Assembly: GCA_947449015.1 (NCBI GenBank)
Contig: CANFQA010000016.1
Location: 1 to 53,194, forward strand
Source: Microthrixaceae bacterium
GTDB taxonomy: Bacteria; Actinomycetota; Acidimicrobiia; Acidimicrobiales; Acidimicrobilacustridaceae
Length of the DNA: 53,194 nt
Reading direction: 5' to 3'
Both the position numbers and the translations under genes were made by a program. Shown one piece after another: positions 16,384 to 25,173 of the stretch; position 1 is the first letter of the stretch; each line of letters starts with the position of its first letter. The notes beneath the pieces are model-generated. The model did no database searches and was not told the origin of the DNA. It was given only the letters and a program-made list of their open reading frames with translations.

Positions 16384-17112
16384 TCATTCCCAGCGGAAGA
16401 ATCGGGCGGCGGCCACCGGCGCTGCGACGGCCCAGATGGCAAGCACGAGCCAGGAACTTCCAGCACTCGGTGCGCCATCACGAAGGGTTGATTGCAGGAG
16501 TTGACTTAGCGCGCCCGAGGGCAGAAGCCGGCCAATCGCACCGATGGGTCCGGGCATCTGATCGAAGGGGATGATCATGCCGCCGAGGAGCAGTAACACC
16601 AGATAGAGCCCATTGGCGAGGGCGAGTGTGAGCGTTCCACGCAAGGTGCCGGCCATGAGCAGCCCGATTCCGGCGAACGCTGCCGCACCAAGCAGCATGG
16701 CCAGCGGTGCGAGCAGTGGTGTGCCACCGGGGTTCCATCCGAGCGCGCATGCCGCGGCACCGATGACCAACGTTTGGATGACAAGCAGGCACAGCACCAT
16801 GGTGATCTTGGCGCCGACCCAGCGGGATCGTCCGAGTGGTGTGGCCCCGAGTCGCTTAAGCACCTTGTACTGACGCTCGAAGCCGGTGCCGATACCAAGC
16901 GAGACCATGGCACTGGACATGACGGCGAGGGCGAGGATTCCCGGAGTGAGGAACTGCACGCCTTTGTCGACCCCGTCGGGTAGCGGCAGCACATCAACCA
17001 GCGAGAAGAACACAAGCAGCAGCAACGGAATGGCGATGCTCACCAGCAGTTGCTCACCGTTGCGCAGGCTGAGCATGAGTTCGGTGCGGGTCTGCGCGAA
17101 GAATGCTTTCAT
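16384..17112 (-). CDS. ABC-2 type transporter permease
   Basis: 242 residues and six membrane helices, typical of ABC-2 export permeases (drug or polysaccharide efflux). The first helix is IAIPLLLLVFFSLVDVLPLP, and the pattern TPGILALAVMSSAMVSLGIG follows. The ATG at 17112 (MKAFFAQTRTE) overlaps the ATPase stop by four bases (ATGA). A longer reading back to 17289 would lie in the ATPase gene and was discarded. The substrate is unknown. Confidence 0.88.
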   Translation of the reverse strand: MKAFFAQTRTELMLSLRNGEQLLVSIAIPLLLLVFFSLVDVLPLPDGVDKGVQFLTPGILALAVMSSAMVSLGIGTGFERQYKVLKRLGATPLGRSRWVGAKITMVLCLLVIQTLVIGAAACALGWNPGGTPLLAPLAMLLGAAAFAGIGLLMAGTLRGTLTLALANGLYLVLLLLGGMIIPFDQMPGPIGAIGRLLPSGALSQLLQSTLRDGAPSAGSSWLVLAIWAVAAPVAAARFFRWE

Positions 17113-18125
17113 CCTCGGCTCCGACGGGAACGTCCAGTGCGCCGCGAGCCTCTGGAAGTGGACCCGGATTCGTCTGTGTCGACTGCGGCGGCCGCTGACG
17201 CGGATTCGGTCAGCCGGAGAAAGACGTCCTCGAGGGTTTGTCGGCCGACACGTAAGTCTCCGAGGGGCAGGTCGTGTTCGGCCAGCCATGCGGTGAGCGA
17301 TGCGATGAGGGTGGGTGTGCCGGAGGCGCCGACGAGGTATTCGCCGGGACTTACCTCGGTAACAGGCGCCTGCAGGCGGTCGGCCAATGCACCTGCGTCG
17401 AGTTCGCCCGGAGCGCCGAACCGCACCTCGTGGGTATCGGAGGTTTGCATGAGCTCAGTTGGGGTGGCGTCCGCGAGGAGTCGACCGTGGTCGATGATGA
17501 CCACCTGATCAGCCAGTTTTTCGGCCTCATCAAGATCGTGGGTGGTGAGCAGAACGGCAACGCCTTCAGATCGCAGATCGGAGACAACACGCCGGATCAA
17601 TTGTCGTCCGGTGGGGTCGATACCGGCAGTGGGCTCGTCAAGGAAGGCCACTTCAGGACGACCAATGAGCGCCAGTGCCAGCGAAAGTCTCTGCTGCTCC
17701 CCACCTGAGAGCGATCGCCAGGTGGAGCGTTGACGATCGGCAAGACCGACGAGATCGAGCAGTTCTGCGGGATCGGCGGGGTTGTCGTAATAGGAGGCGA
17801 ACAACCGCAGCATCTCAAGCGGCCGGATGCCGGTGTACACACCACCGCTCTGGAGCATGACGCCGATTCGGGCCACGAGATTGGCATGGTCGCGTTGTGG
17901 ATCGAGTCCGAGCACCCGGACCCGACCGCTGGTGGGAGTGCGATAGCCCTCGAGTGTCTCCACTGTGGAGGTCTTACCGGCACCGTTGGGCCCGAGCAGA
18001 GCCGTGATGCGTCCAGGTTCAGCCCGAAAACTCAATCCAAATACGGCCACGTGGTCGCCGTAGCGGATTGTGAGGTCATCGACCTCGATGGCGGGGACCG
18101 CGCTGGCGCCTGTCGGGAAACTCAC
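17109..18125 (-). CDS. ABC transporter ATP-binding protein (DrrA-type exporter)
   Basis: A 338-residue cytoplasmic ATPase. Walker A is GPNGAGKTST, the signature LSGGEQQRLSLALAL, Walker B VAFLDEPTAGID, and the switch histidine is in LLTTHDLDEAE. A C-terminal ~100-residue extension (DALADRL...LEDVFLRLTE) resembles the DrrA/NodI-type regulatory tail. It pairs with the ABC-2 permease just downstream. GTG start with TAGCGT six bases upstream (leaderless), back to back with serS. Confidence 0.92.
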   Translation of the reverse strand: MSFPTGASAVPAIEVDDLTIRYGDHVAVFGLSFRAEPGRITALLGPNGAGKTSTVETLEGYRTPTSGRVRVLGLDPQRDHANLVARIGVMLQSGGVYTGIRPLEMLRLFASYYDNPADPAELLDLVGLADRQRSTWRSLSGGEQQRLSLALALIGRPEVAFLDEPTAGIDPTGRQLIRRVVSDLRSEGVAVLLTTHDLDEAEKLADQVVIIDHGRLLADATPTELMQTSDTHEVRFGAPGELDAGALADRLQAPVTEVSPGEYLVGASGTPTLIASLTAWLAEHDLPLGDLRVGRQTLEDVFLRLTESASAAAAVDTDESGSTSRGSRRTGRSRRSRG

Positions 18126-18131
18126 GATCGG

Positions 18132-18137
18132 ACGCTA
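18132..18137 (-). promoter_or_regulatory. -10 of ABC exporter operon (leaderless)
   Basis: TAGCGT on the minus strand, six bases before the GTG at 18125. The serS -10 lies only 13 bp away on the other strand. Confidence 0.6.
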
Positions 18138-18150
18138 TCGGGCCGAGGAC

Positions 18151-18156
18151 TACGGT
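18151..18156 (+). promoter_or_regulatory. -10 of serS (leaderless)
   Basis: TACGGT, eight bases before the GTG at 18165. There is no Shine-Dalgarno sequence in the 39-bp divergent spacer. Confidence 0.6.
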
Positions 18157-18164
18157 TCAGAACC

Positions 18165-19460
18165 GTGATCGACGTCCGCAGAATCCGAACTGACTACGAC
18201 GCAGTTGCCGCGGCGCTTGCCCGCCGGGGCGGAAGCCTCGAAGAACTCGAGCAGGTTCGTGCCTTGGATGTCTCATTGCGAGAGATCACCGGCGAGCGCG
18301 ACCAGATTCGCTCCGAGGTGAACGCCATCTCCAAGGAGGTGGGTTCCCTTCGACGCGACGGTCGCACTGATGAGGCCGAGGCCAAGCAGGCGCAAAGTCG
18401 TGCGCTTGGGGACCGCGAGAAGGAACTGGCCGATCTCACCGATGACATCGGTGCTCGCACCCGCGACCTGTTGCTGCATATCCCGAACCTTCCATCCGAC
18501 GACGCGCCCGATGGTGCGCATGCTGAGGACAACGTCGAGATCAGGCGTGTCGGACCCGGCGATGACGCCTCGGCCTGGGCCGATCATCAGCGTGTGCCTC
18601 ATTGGGACATCGGTACCGAACTCGGCATTCTCGATCTTGAACGGGCAGTGAAGATGTCCGGCGCGATGTTCACGATGTTCCGCGGCGCCGGGGCAACCCT
18701 GTCGAGGGCACTGTGCCAGTTGGCGTTGGATCACAACAGCGATGCGTTCGAAGAGGTTCGTCCTCCTACCGTCGTGCTCACCGACACCATGATCAGCACG
18801 GGGCATCTCCCGAAGTTCGCCGACGACGCCTATCACCTTGAGCGTGATGATCTCTGGGCGATTCCGACCGCCGAGGTTCCGCTTACTTCGCTCGCTCGTG
18901 ACGAGATCCTTGAAGGTGCTGAACTTCCGATGCGGCTTATGGCCCAGACCGCATGCTTCCGACGCGAAGCCGGCTCGGCTGGCCGTGATACCCGCGGACT
19001 GTTGCGTGTTCATGAGTTCGACAAGGTTGAGATCCTCGCGTATGCCGCTCCCGAGCAGGCCGCAGAACTGCACGCGGAACTCCTTGCTCGTGCCGAGAGC
19101 CTTATCACTGCATTGGGACTCACCCATCGGGTGCTTGATTTATGCACTGGTGATCTCGGGAACTCCTCAGCGCGAACTTTCGATATCGAGGTCTATGCGC
19201 CTGGTGTCGATCAGTGGCTCGAGGTGTCATCGGTCTCGTGGTTCAGCGACTACCAGGCACGTCGGGCCAACATCCGTTTCCGCCGTGCGGGCGAAAAGGG
19301 AACCGAGATTGCGCACACCCTGAATGGCTCAGCGCTCGCTGTTCCCCGTGTGTGGGCAGCAGTGGTCGAAACCCATCGCCAGGCGGACGGTTCAGTGAAG
19401 CTCCCGGAAGTGCTGCATCCCTACTTCCGCGGAAACACCGAAATTCGCGCCAAGAACTAG
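18165..19460 (+). CDS. serS: Serine-tRNA ligase
   Basis: A 431-residue class II synthetase that charges tRNA-Ser. The N-terminal ~110 residues form the long antiparallel coiled-coil arm rich in Glu, Arg and Lys. The catalytic core follows with motif 1 near LCQLALDHNSDAFEEVRPP, motif 2 TACFRREAGSAGRDTRGLLR, and motif 3 NGSALAVPRVWAAVVE. Length is normal (420-430). The GTG at 18165 gives a first residue two positions before the family's usual DVRRIR start. A far longer open frame running back to 17730 lies antisense to the ABC ATPase and is not used. Confidence 0.97.
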   Translation: MIDVRRIRTDYDAVAAALARRGGSLEELEQVRALDVSLREITGERDQIRSEVNAISKEVGSLRRDGRTDEAEAKQAQSRALGDREKELADLTDDIGARTRDLLLHIPNLPSDDAPDGAHAEDNVEIRRVGPGDDASAWADHQRVPHWDIGTELGILDLERAVKMSGAMFTMFRGAGATLSRALCQLALDHNSDAFEEVRPPTVVLTDTMISTGHLPKFADDAYHLERDDLWAIPTAEVPLTSLARDEILEGAELPMRLMAQTACFRREAGSAGRDTRGLLRVHEFDKVEILAYAAPEQAAELHAELLARAESLITALGLTHRVLDLCTGDLGNSSARTFDIEVYAPGVDQWLEVSSVSWFSDYQARRANIRFRRAGEKGTEIAHTLNGSALAVPRVWAAVVETHRQADGSVKLPEVLHPYFRGNTEIRAKN

Positions 19461-19476
19461 CGAATCTCTCTGGGTT

Positions 19477-20775
19477 TCAGGCGATTGGATCGGCCGGAGT
19501 GGGATCGTCGCCTGAGAAGCCGGTGCGGAGGAATCGTCGTCGGTGCGTGGGATAGATGCTTCGGTGTGTACTGAAGATGTAGGCCACGACGCAGGTAACC
19601 GCAGCAGCTACGGCGATATGCCCGCCGAACAGTTCGACTGCGATGAGTGTGCAGGTGATCGGAACATTGGCCGCGCCGGCAAACACGGCGACGTATCCAA
19701 GTGAGGCAACCAGCGCGATGTCGAGGCCGAACACTGAGGCCAACCACGCGCCAAGGGTCGAGCCGATGACGAATAACGGCGTGACCTCACCGCCGTAGAA
19801 ACCAAAACCAAGTGTGACCACGGTGAACAGCAATTTGAGAGCGAAGACTGATGCCGAGGTGTGGTCACCAGCGAGCGCCGAGCTGGCTAGTGGCAAGGAG
19901 AGACCGAGATAGTCGCGGGTTCCAACGAGCAGCATGAGCGCAAGGATCACGATGCCGCCCAGAAAGGGCCGTAACGGGGTCCAGCGGAGGAATTTGGCGG
20001 CGATCTGTTTCAACACTCGCACCGCATGGATGAACAGCGCGCTGACCAGACCGAAGATCGCACCGATGAGCGCGACTTTGAGCAACACAACCGCGTCGGT
20101 AGGGAACGGGGCGATTGCCGATGCCGCGAGGTGTTTCACGCCGAGAGCGCGGACCAGAAGATCGCCGACGATTGATGCGGTGAATGCCGGAACAATTGCC
20201 TCATACTTCACGCGGCCAATGCTCTGGATCTCAAGTCCGAACACTGCACCCGCAAAGGGAACACCGAACAGTGCGCCGAATCCGGCCGACATGGCAGCGA
20301 TCATCAAGATGCGCCGCTGCTCGCGGGAAACAGGGAGGTATCGCGCCATCGAATCGCTCAAACCCACCGAGAGTTGGATGCCAGTTCCCTCCCGGCCGGC
20401 GGAGCCGCCAAAGAGTTGGGTGACGAATGTGGAGAAGAAGATCAGAGGCGCCATGCGGCGAGGGACACCGGCTCGCGGTTCGCGAATCTCGTCAATGATG
20501 AGGTTGTTTCCCTCAGCGGCTCGTCCACCGCTGTAGTGATAGAGGCTTCCGGTCAGGAGCCCGGCAACCGGGAGGAACCAGACGATCCATCCATGGTCAA
20601 CGCGGGTATCGGTAGCCCATGTGAGCGATGCGAGCAGCGCGGCTGCGGAGAATCCGGCGATGATGCCCACAGCAATGCCGAGCAGGACCCAGCGAACCAG
20701 CCACACCACCATGCCGGCGCCGCTGCGTGGTGCACCAGCCAGCCGACTGAGGAGGCTCCGCCAGGCGCTGGACAT
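19477..20775 (-). CDS. CLC-family antiporter, probable fluoride/proton type (CLC-F)
   Basis: A 432-residue CLC membrane protein. Where chloride CLCs have the selectivity motif GSGIP, this one has GNNLI (residues ~89-93), and the gating-glutamate motif is GREGT (~127-131) rather than GREGP. From memory, both changes are hallmarks of the CLC-F clade, which expels fluoride in exchange for protons. The gating Glu itself is present. No cytoplasmic CBS domains follow. The start at 20775 is supported by TACATT six bases upstream. I found no fluoride (crcB) riboswitch in the 60-bp spacer before it. An ordinary chloride CLC is less likely given both motifs. Confidence 0.85.
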   Translation of the reverse strand: MSSAWRSLLSRLAGAPRSGAGMVVWLVRWVLLGIAVGIIAGFSAAALLASLTWATDTRVDHGWIVWFLPVAGLLTGSLYHYSGGRAAEGNNLIIDEIREPRAGVPRRMAPLIFFSTFVTQLFGGSAGREGTGIQLSVGLSDSMARYLPVSREQRRILMIAAMSAGFGALFGVPFAGAVFGLEIQSIGRVKYEAIVPAFTASIVGDLLVRALGVKHLAASAIAPFPTDAVVLLKVALIGAIFGLVSALFIHAVRVLKQIAAKFLRWTPLRPFLGGIVILALMLLVGTRDYLGLSLPLASSALAGDHTSASVFALKLLFTVVTLGFGFYGGEVTPLFVIGSTLGAWLASVFGLDIALVASLGYVAVFAGAANVPITCTLIAVELFGGHIAVAAAVTCVVAYIFSTHRSIYPTHRRRFLRTGFSGDDPTPADPIA

Positions 20776-20781
20776 GGGGCG

Positions 20782-20787
20782 AATGTA
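20782..20787 (-). promoter_or_regulatory. -10 of CLC gene (leaderless)
   Basis: TACATT on the minus strand, six bases before the ATG at 20775. Confidence 0.55.
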
Positions 20788-20835
20788 TCGCGGGCTGGGT
20801 TGGCACTTTGGGCTGCGGCGGAGTGGACTTGGGAG

Positions 20836-21489
20836 ATGAGCGCTTCGCCGGATCTCGATGCACGTCGTCTCGAACTGCAACAGCGAGGCGTCTCAGAACG
20901 TGATCTCGCAACTGACCCGTTCGTGCAGTTCCACCAGTGGTTTGATCTTTGTGTTGCCGAAGGAATGCATGAGCCCGAGGCGATGATCCTGTCTTCGGTG
21001 AACGAAGCCGGCCAGCCCTCCTCTCGACATGTCCTGCTGCGCGGTGTTGATCATGGTTTCGTGTTCTTCACCAACTATGAAAGTCAGAAGGGTGTGGAGC
21101 TCACTGAACATCCGCAGGCAGCAATTTGCTTCCCCTGGAATGTGATTGCTCGACAGGTGCGAGTGGCTGGAACGGTGGAGAAGGTTTCCGCCTCGGAGAG
21201 CGATGCCTACTTCGCTACACGACCGCGCGGATCGCAGATCGGGGCATGGGCATCGCGCCAAAGTGACGTCATTGCTGATCGCTCCGTGCTCGAGGGTTGG
21301 TACGCCGAGATCGAAGCGCGTTTCGCCGGCATTGAGGTCACACGACCTCCGCATTGGGGAGGCTTCCGGGTGCTGCCGGTGGAGTTTGAGTTCTGGCAGG
21401 GCCGCGAGTCACGTCTCCATGATCGATTCCGGTATCGCCATGATGCCGACCAATCCACAGGTTGGTGCGTGGAGCGACTTAGTCCGTGA
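20836..21489 (+). CDS. pdxH: Pyridoxine/pyridoxamine 5'-phosphate oxidase
   Basis: A 217-residue FMN enzyme that makes pyridoxal 5'-phosphate, the last step of vitamin B6 salvage. FMN-binding stretches are SSRHVLLRGVDHGFVFFTNY and RQVRVAGTVEKVS, followed by FATRPRGSQIGAWASRQS. The C-terminal signature (RLHDRFRYR) and HWGGFRVLPVEFEFWQG complete the family pattern. The ATG at 20836 is preceded by CGGAG and by the divergent CLC promoter. The last 11 bases overlap the convergent glycosyltransferase. Confidence 0.95.
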   Translation: MSASPDLDARRLELQQRGVSERDLATDPFVQFHQWFDLCVAEGMHEPEAMILSSVNEAGQPSSRHVLLRGVDHGFVFFTNYESQKGVELTEHPQAAICFPWNVIARQVRVAGTVEKVSASESDAYFATRPRGSQIGAWASRQSDVIADRSVLEGWYAEIEARFAGIEVTRPPHWGGFRVLPVEFEFWQGRESRLHDRFRYRHDADQSTGWCVERLSP

Positions 21490-22486
21490 TGCTGGGACCC
21501 TGATCACGAAGCGTCCAGGTCGGAAGCTCCGGTGAGATCTGTGGTGTCATCTCCCGCCAATCGATGACCTCGATACCGGGTTTGGAGCGCAACGGATGGT
21601 GATTCATCACCTTCGCCCAGTCGTAGGTGTAAATCGCATCGATCGATGCCAAGCGCTCTGTGTAGTTGCGTTGATAGCTCCCGATCTTCGCTCGGCCATC
21701 CATTGCCAGTCGTCGCTCGGTGGCTGCGCGGTTGCGCCACTGGATGTGGTGAATCACCAGATCCAGATCTGCTTCGGGGATTGGTCCCGCTGCGCAGGAG
21801 ACGGAATGGAATCCGCTCAGAGCCTGTAGAGGAACTGCGCCACGATCCCAGCGTTGGAGCGGATGCTTACGGTGGTGTTTGCGACAGAACCAGATGTCTT
21901 GCTCATGCGCCATGAGTTGGTATGAGGCCGGGTGAACGCCCGGGACATACTCGGGCTGCCCGGGTGTCGGATAGTGATTGATCGAACGTGCACCGACGAG
22001 ACGGACTTCCCGGTCGAGCTGCTCAAGTGTTTGCCGGATTGTTCCACCCTGCGCAGGACGGGGGAATTCGTCGGCGTCGAACCACAGCCACCAGATGTGG
22101 TCGTGTTCTGAGTTGCTCGAAACCTCGTCGACAACTGCGTTCATCAGGTCGATGCGCGCCATCTCGTGAAAGGTTTCGTGGTCGAAGGAGGCGACGAGTT
22201 CGGCGCCATTGTGAACGGCACGTTCAACGGTGGCATCGGTGCTGCGGTGATCAATGAGAAGTACGCGGTCGGCACCTTGGGCGAAGGCATTGGCAATGGA
22301 ATCGGCAATGACCTCTTCCTCGTCACGAGTCATGACCAGCGCGTAGAAGCCGAATGACTCGAGCGGTATGGGCCGTGCTGGTGTCGCCACGATTCTCGAG
22401 AGGCGCAGAGAACGGCGGGTGTTTCGCAGGTGGTTAATCCGAAGCCTGAGTTTGGCGGAGAAGGAGAGCTTCCGACCCGTATCCAT
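21479..22486 (-). CDS. Glycosyltransferase family 2 protein
   Basis: A 335-residue GT-A fold transferase. An N-terminal basic segment is followed by ALVMTRDEEEVIADSIANAF (nucleotide-binding start), then DHRSTDATVERA, and the metal-binding D-x-D in WFDADEFPRP. The C-terminal ~150 residues, rich in His and Trp, are family-variable. The acceptor and sugar are unknown. I set the start at the ATG at 22486, which has TAGGGT six bases upstream. The TTG just before it is then part of the spacer. There are no neighbouring cell-wall genes, so the pathway cannot be inferred. Confidence 0.82.
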   Translation of the reverse strand: MDTGRKLSFSAKLRLRINHLRNTRRSLRLSRIVATPARPIPLESFGFYALVMTRDEEEVIADSIANAFAQGADRVLLIDHRSTDATVERAVHNGAELVASFDHETFHEMARIDLMNAVVDEVSSNSEHDHIWWLWFDADEFPRPAQGGTIRQTLEQLDREVRLVGARSINHYPTPGQPEYVPGVHPASYQLMAHEQDIWFCRKHHRKHPLQRWDRGAVPLQALSGFHSVSCAAGPIPEADLDLVIHHIQWRNRAATERRLAMDGRAKIGSYQRNYTERLASIDAIYTYDWAKVMNHHPLRSKPGIEVIDWREMTPQISPELPTWTLRDQGPSITD

Positions 22487-22492
22487 CAATTC

Positions 22493-22498
22493 ACCCTA
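22493..22498 (-). promoter_or_regulatory. -10 of glycosyltransferase gene (leaderless)
   Basis: TAGGGT on the minus strand, six bases before the ATG at 22486. Confidence 0.55.
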
Positions 22499-22569
22499 GT
22501 GGTCGTTGCTCATGGACCGACCTCGGCGCCGCTTTGGGATCGGCCGGGACGAGTCTGTGGCACCGGTGT

Positions 22570-23502
22570 TCAGGGAAGGAGGTCCAGCACCTCGTCGGCC
22601 ACCAGCGCGAGATGCTCGAGATCATCCAGATCGAGCATTTGCAAATAGATGCGGGTGGCGCCTGCTTCGGCGAACGAAGCGATCTTTTCGAGCACCTGTG
22701 CGGGAGTGCCGCCAGCTCCGTTGGCAATGAGTTCGTCAGTGGAGCGTCCGATTCGTTCAGCGCGTCGGGCTATTTCGGCATCGTCCTTGCCGCAGCACAG
22801 GACGAGTGCTGCCGAGTAAACGAGTTCCTCAGGATCGCGTCCGCGGGTCTCACATGCGGCACGCACGCGGTCACACTGAATGCTGAACAGGTCGATCGGC
22901 GCGAAGGGCAGGTTGAACTCACTGGCGTACTGCGCCGCGAGCCGCGGAGTACGCACGGCACCGAATCCACCGATGATGATGGGAGGCCCGCCAGCCTGCA
23001 CGGGCTTTGGGATAGCGGGCGACCCGACGATGCCGTAATGGTCGCCCTCGAAGGAGTATTCGCTGTCAGCCGGCGTGTTCCACATGCCAGTGATGATTTC
23101 GAGCTGCTCGGTGAGCATGTCGAATCGCTGACCAAGCGTCGGGAATGGAATGCCGTAGGCGGTGTGTTCGGTGTCGAACCAACCGGCCCCGAGACCGAGT
23201 TCGATCCGACCGTTACTCATATCGTCGATCTGGGCGACGGCGACCGCGAGCTGTCCGGGCAGGCGGAATGTGGCCGAGGCCACCAGCGTGCCGAGACGGA
23301 TCCGGCTGGTTTCTCGGGCGATTGCGCCCAGGGTGACCCAGGAATCGGTAGGCCCGGGATTCGCATCGCCGGGTCCCATGCGTAAGTAATGATCGGAGCG
23401 GAAGAAGCCGTCGAACCCGAGCTGTTCGGCGGCTTGGGCCACGTGCAGCTGCTGCAGATAGGAGGCCCCTTGCTGGGGTTCGACAAAAACGCGCAGTTCC
23501 AT
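22570..23502 (-). CDS. LLM-class F420-dependent oxidoreductase
   Basis: A 310-residue bacterial-luciferase-like TIM barrel. Typical landmarks are AEQLGFDGFFRSDHY, SRIRLGTLVASATFRLPGQLA, RIELGLGAGWFDTEHTAYG and GGPPIIIGGFG. Actinobacterial members with this pattern generally use deazaflavin F420, but FMN users exist and the substrate is unknown. The ATG start is six bases after TAGCCT, whose first three bases are the TAG stop of ccdA upstream. It can thus be expressed separately from the ccdA operon. Confidence 0.87.
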   Translation of the reverse strand: MELRVFVEPQQGASYLQQLHVAQAAEQLGFDGFFRSDHYLRMGPGDANPGPTDSWVTLGAIARETSRIRLGTLVASATFRLPGQLAVAVAQIDDMSNGRIELGLGAGWFDTEHTAYGIPFPTLGQRFDMLTEQLEIITGMWNTPADSEYSFEGDHYGIVGSPAIPKPVQAGGPPIIIGGFGAVRTPRLAAQYASEFNLPFAPIDLFSIQCDRVRAACETRGRDPEELVYSAALVLCCGKDDAEIARRAERIGRSTDELIANGAGGTPAQVLEKIASFAEAGATRIYLQMLDLDDLEHLALVADEVLDLLP

Positions 23503-23508
23503 GCGTCG

Positions 23509-23514
23509 AGGCTA
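23509..23514 (-). promoter_or_regulatory. -10 of LLM oxidoreductase gene, overlapping ccdA stop
   Basis: TAGCCT on the minus strand, six bases before the ATG at 23502. The TAG is also the ccdA stop codon. Confidence 0.5.
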
Positions 23515-24366
23515 TCGGTCGTCAAACCTGCGGCGGGACCCAAGCGCAACGAGCACTGCGATGGCGATCACCAGTCCAAGAATGAGACCCAAGCGAGTGG
23601 GTCCGACCTCGTTGATCCAGCGGCTGATGGACGAGTTGATCTCGAACGCCCATTGCGCCACGCCGCCACCGCTGGTGGTTCCGTTGAATACTCGTAGCTC
23701 GTACCAGCCGTAATAGATGACGTAAAGCCCCGCGAGCACGAGCAGCCCGCCCGATACTCGGTTGATGTACGGCAGGACTTTTCTGAGGTTCTTCACGAGG
23801 GACTGTCGGGCAAGCGCGATGGCCAGTGTGATGACCATGAGCACGAGTCCCATGCCAAGGCCATAGGCGAGGAACGCGAGCATTCCGAGCATCAGATTTT
23901 GGTCCTGCACCGTGGTTGAGATCGCCGCGGTGAACAACGACAGTGTGCAACTCAGTGACACCATTGCATACGAAATACCGAACAGGAACACTGAGGACAG
24001 TTCGCGGGACTCAGGTCCCCGGCCGAACTTGGGGAGGCGTACCGAAAGTGTTCGCCCAGCGAGCATCGCCACACCAAGTACGAAGAGCACAATGCCGAGC
24101 AGGATGGTGACCCACGGAAGGCGGCGGTTGATTGTGCTGAGTGCGGGTTCGAGGGCGAGGCCCAGCACACCGAAGACCACCAGGAAGCCGGCGGTCATCG
24201 ATGCCCCAACCGCAAGCGCCCGCAGGATGCTGGCATCAGGCGCCGCGTCCTGTTCACCTTCGAGGCCGAGGAAGTACGAAAGGTACGCCGGCAGCATGGC
24301 GAACCCGCATGGGTTAAAGGTGGCGACCATGCCGACCCCGAAGGCATAGGCCAGCGAACCGTTCAT
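23512..24366 (-). CDS. ccdA: Cytochrome c biogenesis protein CcdA (DsbD-type thiol transporter)
   Basis: 284 residues with seven to eight membrane helices. The redox cysteines are in the first helix (ATFNPCGFAMLPAYLSY) and the fourth (VSLSCTLSLFTAA), the usual CcdA pair. CcdA passes reducing equivalents across the membrane to extracytoplasmic thioredoxin-like proteins, which reduce apocytochrome c before heme attachment. The gene is four bases after the tlpA-like gene, an operon that suits maturation of the CtaC heme c. The C-terminal ~50 residues form an extra helix after a polar loop. Confidence 0.92.
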   Translation of the reverse strand: MNGSLAYAFGVGMVATFNPCGFAMLPAYLSYFLGLEGEQDAAPDASILRALAVGASMTAGFLVVFGVLGLALEPALSTINRRLPWVTILLGIVLFVLGVAMLAGRTLSVRLPKFGRGPESRELSSVFLFGISYAMVSLSCTLSLFTAAISTTVQDQNLMLGMLAFLAYGLGMGLVLMVITLAIALARQSLVKNLRKVLPYINRVSGGLLVLAGLYVIYYGWYELRVFNGTTSGGGVAQWAFEINSSISRWINEVGPTRLGLILGLVIAIAVLVALGSRRRFDDR

Positions 24367-24370
24367 CGTC

Positions 24371-25063
24371 CTAGTTCACCAGAGCAGGAGCGATGAATGC
24401 TTCGATTCCGGCGGCATCGAGCTGACCGGCGTGGGTGGCGAGGATGGTGCCATCGGAACCCACGAGCACACTGAACGGCAGTGCGTTGCCGCCGAGCGAA
24501 CGCAGCAGCGTTCCCCGTGGGTCACGACCCACGGCGTAGGTGACACCGGTTCGCGTGATCATGGCCTGACCCAGCTCGGGAACTTCGAGATAGTCGATGC
24601 CGACGATCGTGATTTCGCCGAGGTGCGCGTTCTGAGCGTCTTCAAGGGCTGGCATTTCCTTGATGCACGGCGCGCAGGTGGAGGACCAGAAATTGATGAG
24701 CACTGGGGTGTCGCCGGCATGCAGATCTGCCTGGTTCCCGTCGAAGGTGAGATAGGTGACCCCGTGCACGGATTTTCCAACCACATCGGTGCCACCAGTG
24801 AGACCGTTGAACGGTTCGGTGGCGTTGGGGTCGAGCTTGATGACCCCGGAACTTGAGTTGTGTGGGCGGAAGGTGAGCACGATGCCAATCGCCAGCAGGA
24901 CCGAGGCGGCTGCGACCAGTGTGATGGCGGTTCGGGAGACTGAGCGTCGTGCCGGACGCGACTGCTTCGGATCGGCAGTTCGATCCGGGGACTGATCGGG
25001 GGGGAGCGGCGTGGTTTCCATGGATTGAGGGGCCCGTCGGGCGATGCGACGGTACCCCTGCAT
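24371..25063 (-). CDS. TlpA/ResA-type membrane-anchored thioredoxin
   Basis: About 230 residues: a basic cytoplasmic segment, one membrane helix (~50-70), then a thioredoxin fold with active site WSSTCAPCIKEMP (Cys-Ala-Pro-Cys) and a cis-Pro region near NALPFSVLVG. It is likely the periplasm-side partner of CcdA for apocytochrome c reduction. I chose the ATG at 25063 because GGGAG lies eight bases upstream. The ATG at 25021 (METTPLPPDQ) is an alternative with no clear site. Confidence 0.85.
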   Translation of the reverse strand: MQGYRRIARRAPQSMETTPLPPDQSPDRTADPKQSRPARRSVSRTAITLVAAASVLLAIGIVLTFRPHNSSSGVIKLDPNATEPFNGLTGGTDVVGKSVHGVTYLTFDGNQADLHAGDTPVLINFWSSTCAPCIKEMPALEDAQNAHLGEITIVGIDYLEVPELGQAMITRTGVTYAVGRDPRGTLLRSLGGNALPFSVLVGSDGTILATHAGQLDAAGIEAFIAPALVN

Positions 25064-25173
25064 CCACGCCGCTCCCAATCACCAACGTTGAAACGTCGGT
25101 ATCGCCACATCGGCCACCCGGCAGGGGGAACCGGCGCTGATCGCTGCGGTTCCCCCCGGGGTTTGGCCAAGGC

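Noticed and set aside
17730-18164. N-terminal extension of serS in the same open frame
   Set aside because: It lies antisense to the ABC ATPase, and the family start and leaderless -10 both place the start at 18165.
20776-20835. Fluoride (crcB) riboswitch before the CLC gene
   Set aside because: The conserved riboswitch sequence is not found in the 60-bp spacer, and the -10 sits six bases from the start codon, leaving no leader.
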